DNA of 64,000 bases, taken from positions 1,499,340-1,563,339 of the forward strand of contig BCKQ01000002.1 of NCBI GenBank assembly GCA_001600695.1. Reading direction: 5' to 3'. Positions 35,131 to 44,506 of the stretch are shown here, in pieces. The position numbers and the translations under genes were made by a program. The DNA comes from Ascoidea asiatica (lineage: Eukaryota > Ascomycota > Saccharomycetes > Ascoideales > Ascoideaceae). The notes beneath the pieces are model-generated. The model was not told the DNA's origin. It saw nothing but the letters and a program-made list of their open reading frames with translations, and ran no database searches. Each line of letters starts with the position of its first letter. The stretch's first letter is position 1.

Positions 35131-36782
35131 TTACCATATAATTCTTTGAACAAGTTCGGGCTCACTTTCCCATTTAAATGTATATATTAAGAATATTGTC
35201 ATTACTACTCCATTAATAATAAAAAACCAAAAGTATTCAAGAATTAATTTGAAAGATTTAACAGATAACCTTTTAGAAATCAAATTATCTAAGGATCGAA
35301 AGAATGTATCGTCATTTACCTTAATAAGAAGCCTCCAAAATAAATATGGAAGTATATAATATCTTGGTTCGAATAAAGGTGATGGAATAATACTTGCACT
35401 CACACAAACCAAATATGAAAGGATTGTTATATAATTTGGCTTTAAATCAATTGAAGTTTCATTCAATTTCTTTCCTTCAAATCTTTTGGAGTAATTTTTT
35501 TTATCATCAAATTGATAAAGGTTTTCAAACAAATGAAATAGACATCCATAACCTGCAAAATGATAAACAGGTATTAAAAAATATTTTGAATAAGGTGGAT
35601 TTCTATCTATGATCCTCCTCCAAATGTAAAATGTATAATGTCTGTTATCTGCCAATAAAAATGGATGGATTATTGTGAAATATTTAACAAATAAAAATAA
35701 TCCAAAATAAATTAAAAATGTAAGAAGAACTTTTTTAAATGAACCAAAAGAATTTTTAAAAAAAGATTTTAAAAATTTCAAAGAAAAAAATATTGGCAAT
35801 GAAAAAACAGACATAAATGAGAAACAATATAGTAATTGAGGTAGATGAATTGTTGAAATATGATTTTCTTTATCACCAAATGTTATTCCTTTGTTATAAT
35901 AAACAAATGTGATAAAAAGGAACATGTTGATAATATATGGAACTATTACAAGTATATTTTCCTTCATCTGTAATAAAAATCCAATAAAATTTACCATGAC
36001 CTTTTTTAAAATAGAAATATTTCCAAGTTTATTTAAATATGAATAGTTTTTAGGATTATAAATTCCAGATACTTGAGCATTTCTATCAATTACCATCGTT
36101 AAAATAAATCCAGTCCATACAATATTAGTCTGTCGAAAAAACAATGAAATCATTGCAAAGAAAGCTGAAATCCATGCTCTCAAAATGTTCACGCGAGATG
36201 CTGATACAGCAAATGAAAATGATAATAAAATAAAAACACTTGACCAAACATCAGTATAAAATAATACATAATATGTAGATAATAAAGGAAATGATAAAAT
36301 ACTTGAAATCATTATATTGTCATTGGTTATTTTCTTTAAAGGCATTAGAACAAAAAAAGGGAAAAATATTAATCCTGCAAAAAGATTTAAACTTCGAAGA
36401 CTTGAAATATCACAGAAAGAAAATGTTGGCAATGCTTTGGTAAGAACCTTTAAAAATTCAGAATTCATATAAGCAAGGATATATAATCCTGGGGGAGTTG
36501 TTATTTTGGAATCCCAGCTCGAAAAATTTCCATTGCAATATTGCTGTGCTTGGGGAATATGAAATATTTCATCCTTATTAATAATTTTATAGTTTATTAG
36601 TATTTGATTTTTTTTATTTTTCTGACTATATGAATATATAGTTTTTTTTATTTTTAAATATAATCTGATCTTACAATAAAACAATAATCCACAAACTGAA
36701 AACTTATTAAATAGAAAACAATTGAATAAAAAGTAACAGTCAAGCCAAAAAAAAGCTGATCTTTATTTAGTAAGCTGAACAT
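35131..36782 (-). CDS. ALG10: Dol-P-Glc alpha-1,2-glucosyltransferase (Alg10/Die2), one intron
   Basis: ER membrane enzyme that adds the last glucose to the dolichol-linked N-glycan precursor. Exon 1 is 36782..36675 (36 codons), intron 36674..36574 (donor GTAAGA, branch TACTAAT at 36602..36596, acceptor AATAAG), exon 2 36573..35131. The product is 516 aa; yeast has 525. The splice joins ...QFVDYCFI to DEIFHIPQAQQYC, rebuilding the conserved YxDExFH active-site loop and adding the first membrane helix (LFFGLTVTFYSIVFYLISF). Reading straight through the intron instead gives a Lys/Tyr-rich N-terminus unlike the family. The conserved WDSKITTPPGLYIL follows, then many hydrophobic helices and the C-terminal ELVQRIIW. 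Confidence 0.92.
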
Positions 36783-37439
36783 TTTTTAAATAACGAATTA
36801 AACTAACAATGGCAATTTGTTACAATTTTATGGGCATAATGGTAGCCTATAATAACCTGGTAGAGAGTTGAAATTGAAGTATATCTGTAGAGAACAATTA
36901 TTTCTGTGTGTTAAATCCAAAAGCTCTTAAAATACCTCCACTTTTATTACTAAATACCGCCCTGTTTAATATTTTAAAAATGGAAGTAGTCACCTGACCT
37001 TATACTTTTAGAAGAAATGCCTGAACCTAAATCATGCGTAAGTATGCATAATTTAGAATATTCATTTTAAAAAAGTTTCTTAAAGTAATTATCTCTTTTG
37101 AACATTATCTTTTTATTTTCATATTATTATGGTGATTATTTCAACTACCAATAAAAATAATTATGCTGAAAACTAACAAAAAACTACAAATTGAAACAAT
37201 TAACTAACCAAAATTAAAAAAAATACATTAGTGTGTATAAAAAAAAAAAGCCTTTCATGTTATCGTTAATAAATAAAAAATTATAAAAATATAGGTAAAA
37301 ATGCATTCAGAAACAAAATAAAAAAAGAAGTGAAAGTAGAAGAAATGTTTTTCTTTAAAAAACATTAAAAAAAATATAAAATACACCCAAATTTTTTAAG
37401 AATAGAAAAAAATGTTTTATGAGAACTGAAAAAAAGTTA
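36783..37439. other. Intergenic region ALG10/sugar sensor
   Basis: 657 bp, AT-rich, upstream of ALG10 and downstream of the sensor gene, both on the minus strand. No RNA gene or clear motif seen. Confidence 0.45.
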
Positions 37440-39665
37440 TTATTTGGAACGGAAGGCATTGATTTCTTCTTCATATCTCTGCAAAAAGTCTATATCTGTT
37501 TCATTATCATCAATTGAAAAAGAAGAAATTGAAGGAGGGGCTCGATCGTTGCCCAAGACAAATTCATAACCTATATTTGTAGGAATTTCAGAATTATTGT
37601 TTGTTAATGTATTATGGGAATCTAAATTTTCATTATTACTAGTTGGATTATGATTTGTTTGATTAGAGTTATTAGTATTAGAATTGGTATTATTATTTCT
37701 ATTATTATTATTATTATTATTATCATTATTAGTGGTAATAGCATTGTCATAATCATTATTGTTGTCATTGATATTGATATTATTATTATTATTGATGTTT
37801 TGCGGATTAGAAGAAGAAGCAGACCCAGACCCAGATCGACTTGTATGCAAATTATTTAAAATATAATGACTTAATTCGTTTATATCCATATTATATCTAG
37901 TTGATCTTATAGTTTCTTGATTAGGATCTATTATAAAATTAAAATCAGAATATAATTCTGGTAAAGAAGGTAAAATATCAGTATCAGGTCCGGATATATT
38001 ATTGATATATGGAGTATCCAGAGACCTGGAAGAACTTTCTGAATTTTTTTCTAAATTTTCATTATGAGCAACTAATTTTTCTTTATTTGTTACAATATCA
38101 GTTTTTTTTAATTTTTTTTTCTTTCTATTAAAAGCTTTTTCTTCAATTATTTTTTTAGCTTTTTCAAGATAATTCGAATGTTTTGAAACAAAAGAACTAG
38201 AAGCCATTGCAGTTTTACAAGAAGCAAACATTTCATCAATCTCTTCTAATCTTAATCCTTTTGTTTCATAAACAGTGAAATAGCAAAATACAGCACCAGC
38301 AAAACAACAACCACCCCAAATAAAAAATATACTAGTCCCTAAAGCTGCAGTATGATTACCTTGATCTATTAAATAAGGTGTAGCATAAGCCAAAGCAAAA
38401 TTAACAATCCAATTTGAAGCAGCAGCAATAGAAACACCTTTACCTCTTAAATTTAAAGAATATATTTCACTCACATAAACCCAAGCCATTGGACCCCAAG
38501 TTGAAGCAAAAGATGCAATAAACAAACAAACAAATACAATCATTATTTTATTTGCAATTACTGAATTTGTAGTTACACCAACAATTCCAATTATCATATC
38601 ACAAGCAGACATTGATAAAGCCCCATAAATCAAACATTTTCTTCTACCGATTTTTTCAACCCAATAAATTCCTAAAATTGTCGCTACAACATTTACAGCA
38701 TATGTGACAAAAGAAATAAGATAAGAATTAGCAACTCCAGTATTAATAAAAAAAATTACACCATAATAAAATACAAAGTTTATACCAGAAGATTGTTGTA
38801 AAGCTTGTAAACAAACACCAGTTAATAATCTAAAAACTTGTTTACTATGACCTCTACCACTTTTGAATAGCTGAAAAAATGAATTTATTGTTATTGAAGA
38901 TTCATAATCAAAATTTGCCTTGATTTCAACTAATTCTTCTAATAATCCTAAATCATCAATTGGAACTTTTCTTAATCTTGATAAAGATTTAGCAGCATCA
39001 AAAATTTTATTTTTTTTAACATAATATCTTGGAGATTCAGGCAAAAAGCTCATTGCAATACTTAAAATTAAAGCCCATAAAGATTGTAAACCTATTGGAA
39101 TTCTATAAGATCCCGAATCATTTCTTGTATGGGTACCTTGAGCAACAGCACTCGAAACCATTAAACCCCAAGTTATACACCATTGATATAAAGAAACAAC
39201 GGAACCTCTCATCCATTTTGGAGAAACTTCGGATTGATATAAAGGTACAGTTGCACTTATTATTCCTAAACCAAACCCAGTTATAGTTCTACCTACACAA
39301 AGTACAGGAATTCCAGTTGAAACTAATTGAACAATATTACCAGCATTAAAAATAAATAAAGAAGCATAAATTATCGAATATTTACGACCAAAATTATCAG
39401 AAAAAAAAGAAGAAACTAAAGAACCAAATAAAGCACCTAAGGATAAAGTTGCAGTACCTAAAGCAGATTCTTTTGCAGTAAAAGATTCACCATTATCGGA
39501 GAAATTTTTTTTAACGTATTCCATCGAAAGAACACTATTACTTAAACCTGTGTCATAACCATATAAGAAACCTCCTAAAGCTGCAATTAAACCAACAAAA
39601 GCAGCTGTTAAAGAAGATTGTTTCTTGGTATCAGGTATTATCGAATCATTTTTGAAATGAAACAT
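37440..39665 (-). CDS. Sugar transporter-like glucose sensor (Snf3/Rgt2 type)
   Basis: Member of the major facilitator sugar porter family with a long cytosolic tail, 741 aa. Twelve hydrophobic helices fill about residues 20-465. Motifs include GGFLYGYDTG in helix 1, the D-x-x-GRK loop (SDNFGRKYS), GFGLGIISATVPLYQSE, PESPRYYVKK, GINFVFYYG, and the C-terminal YETKGLRLEEIDEMF. The tail of roughly 270 residues is Ser/Asn-rich. Near its end (about residue 705) it has LGNDRAPPSISS, resembling the RGPPS-containing tail motif by which Snf3 and Rgt2 signal. Ordinary hexose carriers lack such a tail (usual length 540-570 aa). SNF3 and RGT2 lie near ARF1 and RPO21 in S. cerevisiae, which fits the neighbourhood. 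Whether it is Snf3- or Rgt2-like is undetermined. Confidence 0.8.
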   Translation of the reverse strand: MFHFKNDSIIPDTKKQSSLTAAFVGLIAALGGFLYGYDTGLSNSVLSMEYVKKNFSDNGESFTAKESALGTATLSLGALFGSLVSSFFSDNFGRKYSIIYASLFIFNAGNIVQLVSTGIPVLCVGRTITGFGLGIISATVPLYQSEVSPKWMRGSVVSLYQWCITWGLMVSSAVAQGTHTRNDSGSYRIPIGLQSLWALILSIAMSFLPESPRYYVKKNKIFDAAKSLSRLRKVPIDDLGLLEELVEIKANFDYESSITINSFFQLFKSGRGHSKQVFRLLTGVCLQALQQSSGINFVFYYGVIFFINTGVANSYLISFVTYAVNVVATILGIYWVEKIGRRKCLIYGALSMSACDMIIGIVGVTTNSVIANKIMIVFVCLFIASFASTWGPMAWVYVSEIYSLNLRGKGVSIAAASNWIVNFALAYATPYLIDQGNHTAALGTSIFFIWGGCCFAGAVFCYFTVYETKGLRLEEIDEMFASCKTAMASSSFVSKHSNYLEKAKKIIEEKAFNRKKKKLKKTDIVTNKEKLVAHNENLEKNSESSSRSLDTPYINNISGPDTDILPSLPELYSDFNFIIDPNQETIRSTRYNMDINELSHYILNNLHTSRSGSGSASSSNPQNINNNNNININDNNNDYDNAITTNNDNNNNNNNRNNNTNSNTNNSNQTNHNPTSNNENLDSHNTLTNNNSEIPTNIGYEFVLGNDRAPPSISSFSIDDNETDIDFLQRYEEEINAFRSK
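37675..37800. repeat. ATT/AAT tract in the sensor gene tail
   Basis: Imperfect (ATT)n tracts coding for poly-Asn/Asp in the cytosolic tail of the sensor on the minus strand. Confidence 0.8.
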
Positions 39666-40730
39666 TTATGTTATTTATTAAAAATTATACTATTATAAGA
39701 GAATATAAGAAAAGCAATTAAGAACTCATTGAAAATTTTTTTTATTATTGTTATTTAAAATTTATCAAATTATGTAGCTATTGGATAATAATATTGTTAG
39801 TTAATAAGAAAAACAGTTTTAATCAGTGTCAAGTGATTCTATCAATAAATTAATCAATATGATTTATCAATATTTTTTTTTTTTAATAATTAGTTATAAT
39901 TTTGAATGAATACTAAAAGTACAGTAAGTAACTTCAAATCCATAGTGATTTCTGTACGGTATTAATTCGAAACCCTACATGTTCTCCTTGGAGAGGGAGC
40001 TAAGGTTTCATTCAATGCTACAAGTATGTGGTGGTGTAAGGGTAAATATAAACATCGGGGTGAAAAGAAGACGCTACAGAACTCCACCACAGCACGGCAG
40101 CCCCGTAGTACCGTACCAATGCACTGGTTGTCAGTGTGGTGACTGGGCAGGTGAGGTGAGCAGTGACAGAGAACTAAAATTATCAAAGGCACGTGCTTAT
40201 ATTATGATTTTAGTAAAAAGAGGAAAGTGAGGCATAATGTGTGGCAAATGTAAATGTGTCAAGAGAATAACGGTAAAAATGCAATGTATTTCCGTAAATT
40301 GAGCCCATAGTACTGGCTTTATATTTTGCTGATCTCAGGTACGGCAGAACCCAATAGAATTCCTGGGCTTAGTCATCCTTATCTGGCGCCAGGCCTTTTT
40401 GCCTTATCCGACATCGCTAAACAACATAATCCATTTTTATTATGATAGTTTTATTTTAATAGTGCAGTGCTGATAATAAAAATTTAGCTTTACAATATTG
40501 AAGCTCAAATTACTCTTCTCTTAGTGATAAATGATCCTGGGGATAGTAATTGTCATTAATATACTACCGTAAAAAACCTTATACATACTTTTTTTATCAT
40601 ATATAAAACTAAGAAAAGCTACAAGTATAAATATCTTTCTAATATAAATCGAGTTTTATTTCTAAATAAGTAGACAAATTAAGCAAATCCGAAAAAACAG
40701 AAAATTATTTTTCATAACCAATCTCAAATA
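39666..40730. promoter_or_regulatory. Divergent promoter region sugar sensor/NFU1 with GC-rich island
   Basis: 1.07 kb. 39960-40420 is clearly GC-richer and contains CACGTG at 40190-40195 and a perfect 10-bp palindrome CTGGCGCCAG at 40383-40392. Overlapping 70-80-codon frames on both strands lie exactly in the island; they reflect its composition and none looks like a protein. Confidence 0.45.
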
Positions 40731-41381
40731 ATGATTTCAAAACTTATTAAAAACAATGCTCTTTCTGGTAAATTGGTCAAAGGGAAGTATGAGAAGTTAA
40801 ATACAAAAATTATCTTGACTTGCTTTAAAACTAATTGTTTCCAGCAGAAAAATATTCAAGATAATTCTTTTTCAAACATTGCAAGAAGACAATTTTCAAA
40901 CAATTCATATCCTAATTCATATAATATAATTCAAAATTATAAATCAAACTCAAAATTTATTAATTATAATAATAAAAATAATAATAATATAATCTTTTCA
41001 AAAAGGTCAATTTCAACTGCAACTTCTCATAATAGAATATATAAAGATGCTCGATTACCTCGAAATTCTGAAGAAGCTGAAATTTATGATGATATAAAAG
41101 AGTTAATAGATACAAGGATATTGCCAACAATTCAAGAAGATGGTGGTGATATGGAATTTAGAGGTTTCAACTTCGATACTGGTACAGTTTATGTAAAATT
41201 AAAAGGTGCTTGTACAACTTGTTCTTTAAGTGAAAATACTTTAAAAAATGGTATTGAAAGAATGCTAGCTTATTATATTGAAGATGTTAATAATGTTCAA
41301 CAAGTTTTAGATATAGAAGAAGAAGTTGCAATGAGAGAATTTGAGAAATTAGAACAAAAATTAAGTAGAAAATCAGCTTAA
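40731..41381 (+). CDS. NFU1: Mitochondrial Fe-S scaffold protein Nfu1, lacking the N-terminal Nfu domain
   Basis: Delivers [4Fe-4S] clusters to mitochondrial enzymes such as lipoate synthase. It is 216 aa. The C-terminal NifU-like domain is intact: ELIDTRILPTIQEDGGDMEF, and CxxC in GACTTCSLS (Cys161 and Cys164), followed by the KNGIERML and REFEKLEQKL tail also present in yeast Nfu1. The first ~100 residues are a basic, Asn/Tyr/Ser-rich stretch (presequence and linker). The Nfu N-terminal domain with its TPNPNALKF motif, present in S. cerevisiae Nfu1 (256 aa), is absent. No candidate exon was found upstream. The start is the first ATG of the frame. Confidence 0.92.
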   Translation: MISKLIKNNALSGKLVKGKYEKLNTKIILTCFKTNCFQQKNIQDNSFSNIARRQFSNNSYPNSYNIIQNYKSNSKFINYNNKNNNNIIFSKRSISTATSHNRIYKDARLPRNSEEAEIYDDIKELIDTRILPTIQEDGGDMEFRGFNFDTGTVYVKLKGACTTCSLSENTLKNGIERMLAYYIEDVNNVQQVLDIEEEVAMREFEKLEQKLSRKSA

Positions 41382-42700
41382 ATTTTAACTCTAATTTTTT
41401 TCGTTTATTTTTTCATTATATTATACAATTGACCATATTCTATCCTTTTAATAAAAAGTATTCATTTATTTTACTTTAGTTTACTTTTCCTCTTCGTTTT
41501 TTTTTTTCTAGTTTATCTATATTCACTTCCTGTAGTATAGTATTTCTTGTTAAAAAGAAAGAAGAAATTATTGAATTTTCAAACAGAATCAATGAAATCT
41601 GAAACTTAGTATTAGATACTCATTATTTCTGTAAATGAATAAACAGAATTAAAATGGAAAATGAAAGTGTTTACTTTTATATATTTTGAAATAAACTCTA
41701 TTAATCGAATACTAATTGTGGTAAAAACTACCCCTACATATTCACAAATAAAAAGTTGTTTTTTCAATAGACTTAAAGACTTTCAAAAATTTACAATAGA
41801 TGTTGTGTCATTTAAATTTATGTCGAACAGGTGATATCTACTATTAGTTACAAAAATCAATTATTTTTTTAATTACTCTAAATTTCTTTAAAGAAATTTT
41901 GATACTTAAATGAATCTCCTATTCAAACTGTAGGATATATATACAGTATATATATATATATATCTTCTCAAAGAAAACATAAGACTATTGGAAAACAGCA
42001 AGAGCTTTATTCGTTCGATTTGCAAATATATTTTATACAAAAAGGGCTCTTAAGTATTGAATAAGATTATAAGTGATGAAAAAAATAAATTCAAAAAGGT
42101 TGTGAGAACAAAAAAATCTAGCTAAAAAATAAAGGTAACTATAAAAAATTGGTAAATTTGAATAAAAAGTTGTTGTGCGATCTTTTGATCTTTTAAGACA
42201 TTCAAAGCAGTTTTAAGTGAAAACTTTCAAATGAATAAGCAAATTGTTTTTCTTCCGAAGTAATTTCGTGTTATTTAAATGATAATGTATTTCTCAAGTT
42301 TTATTAATCCTTCATACTCAAAAAATACAAATAATAGGAATTGTTCGATTTTTTTAATTTTCAAAAAAAATTACACTAAATTATAATTCTTTCAAAGCTT
42401 TAATAAGAATTAATAACATTGAAAAAACATCTCAGTTTTATCATGAAGCTTTGAAATCATTAAATGTTTTTTTTTAATATTAATAGATAGAAAATCACTT
42501 CTATTGACTTTTAGAAACCTAAAACAAATTACCCTCTTCTAAGCAAATACTTGAATGATAATGAAAAATGAATCTAAATTGTTCTCTTTAGTTTCAATAA
42601 TCGCTTCTACTTTTTTTCATTGACCTTTAAAAATCTACAGATTCCTAAAACCATTAGTGTTAAATTAGAGCTTTCTTTTATAAATAAAATCGAAATTAAG

Positions 42701-42826
42701 GATCCGTAATATTGGTCACCATGGCCACAACCCAAATAATTTATTATTGCCGTAGAAAATATCACTATAAGTTAACTCTAAGGCAATAATGCTGAGATTA
42801 TGGATCATTATCGTAAAATGGATAAT
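42701..42826. ncRNA. Candidate structured RNA (nested stems), strand undetermined
   Basis: Outer stem: GATCCGTAAT (42701-42710) pairs with ATTATGGATC (42797-42806), 10 bp with one G-U if read on the plus strand. Inside it, ATTATTGCC (42743-42751) pairs perfectly with GGCAATAAT (42782-42790). A small hairpin GGTCA-CCA-TGGCC sits at 42714-42726. Directly after the outer stem, ATTATC (42807-42812) and GATAAT (42821-42826) form a further hairpin. Together they make a three-way junction plus a 3' hairpin within a gene-free region. Pairings are exact readings; that it is transcribed is inference. No known RNA family is recognised. Confidence 0.3.
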
Positions 42827-44119
42827 ATCTACACTTTCAAACTACTTTAGTGAAAATACTTTTTCTTACAAAAAGACAATAAAATCTGCTTGAAAAATCT
42901 TTTTTTTCTAACCCTTTGAAATATTTGAGTGAAGTTTATAGTTTCAATTAAGTTTTTTTTTGCTTGTCTAACTTCTTTTTTTCATATAATAAACTGTCAA
43001 ATTTATTAGTGATAACACCAAAAATTAAATGATTATTATCTAACATAACTTGAGGCTCTAGAGAACTTTTTTTGCTAATTATGCAAAATTTGGAAATTTA
43101 TGTTCATAAATGGCTAATCTAAATTCATTCTTCAGAAATTCTCTTTATTTTTTCAATAGATTTAAATTTACATAAAATAAAAGAGTAATACTTAATAAAT
43201 AATAAATCTTTCCCACGCAAGACTCTGGATTATTTCCTAATTTTGAATAAAGCAATTGAAAAAACACAAAATACTCCAGTTTACTCAGTATCTACCTTTT
43301 TTGCCCATTTGTTCAAATTAGTTATTTGATCTTTTAATTAAACTGTTTAATCAGATCATATCTAATCTTTTTAATAATTTCAATAAATTTTATACCTAAT
43401 TCTCAAAAATTCGCAGTCTTTCAATATTCTTGGAACCTTCTTAGATTATATCAGAACAGGCTTGAAAACAATTACGCACTTAGATGTGCAAAGTTCACAT
43501 AACCGCATCAACACAATAGCAAAATCTGCACTGCAACGCTGATAGCCTTTTAAATAGGCATGGTACTTGATGCCTAAGTGTGTGATCCGAATTCATGGTA
43601 ATTACCGTTCCATAGTGAACCATGGCCCTTTTTTTTTAACCATTTTTCAAAACAATTTGATCATGTTCAATTTTTTTTTACCATTAATGATTTTTCTTTT
43701 ACTCCCGAGTAATAAGATAAAAAAATAGTAGACTAAAAGAATAATCATTTGAGAGGGACCATAATTTCTTTGTTAGATTACAATTAGTGGCTTTAAAAAT
43801 GAGAATCACTCTATGGGTAATACTCAGTACGAAGGATAATATTTAAGCGTAAGAATGGTTTTAAATGAACAATTAATTAATTTGATTCTGGAACAAGACA
43901 TTTGAATATACTAAACTGTGACGAAAACGGGTGTACCAGTAACCATTCAAATTATTTTAAAATTTCCTACAAAACATTTCTTTGAATTATTATTTCCAAT
44001 GAAGTCTTAATGAAACACTCAAGATTCCTTTTTATTAAATTAGGGTAGGTGAAATGCCTATTCTACTACTACTATGATTATCCCTTTATTTATACTGAAT
44101 AATATTGGTGTGTTTTTAT

Positions 44120-44204
44120 TGTCATTGTTATCATTGTTATCATTATTATTATTATTATTATTATTTTTATTACTATTATTATTTTTATTCTTACTATTAT
44201 AATC
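44120..44204. repeat. ATT/TTA-rich microsatellite
   Basis: About 85 bp of (CATTGTTAT)n passing into (ATT)n and TTTATTACTATT units, some 300 bp upstream of the globin start. Confidence 0.85.
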
Positions 44205-44506
44205 TAGTTACTATTCAATGACAATGAGCAGTCAATTAGCTTTATAAAGAATTATCAGTAAGACCTTTAAGCACAGTTTTAATCTGAAAGAAATCATTGG
44301 TATTTTTCACTTTTATGTCATAAATTCATCAGTCTACTTACCCCTTTCAACAAGTGTTTTTTAAATTCAAATATTCTATTACTTATTTTTTCATTGTTTC
44401 TTTTAATTATTTCATTATAATATTTAGGATTGAAACTTATACATTATTCATTGATAGAAAAGTTATCATTCTTAGTTAAAAAAGAATTCTATGAAGAATT
44501 TAGAAA

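Larger units (their letters stand above)
41382..44506. other. 3.1-kb region without protein genes
   Basis: No open frame of note on either strand. It contains an AT microsatellite (41935-41962), a compact set of nested stems at 42701-42826 (listed separately), a GC-richer patch with inverted repeats and a T9 run (43475-43637), and an ATT/TTA microsatellite (44120-44204). The last ~300 bp should be the promoter of the globin gene. The length is unusual beside the neighbouring gaps and suggests one or more RNA genes. Confidence 0.5.

Noticed and set aside
39962-40230. Two opposing 76- and 83-codon frames in the sensor/NFU1 gap
   Set aside because: Both occupy the same GC-rich island and neither has a domain; composition effect.
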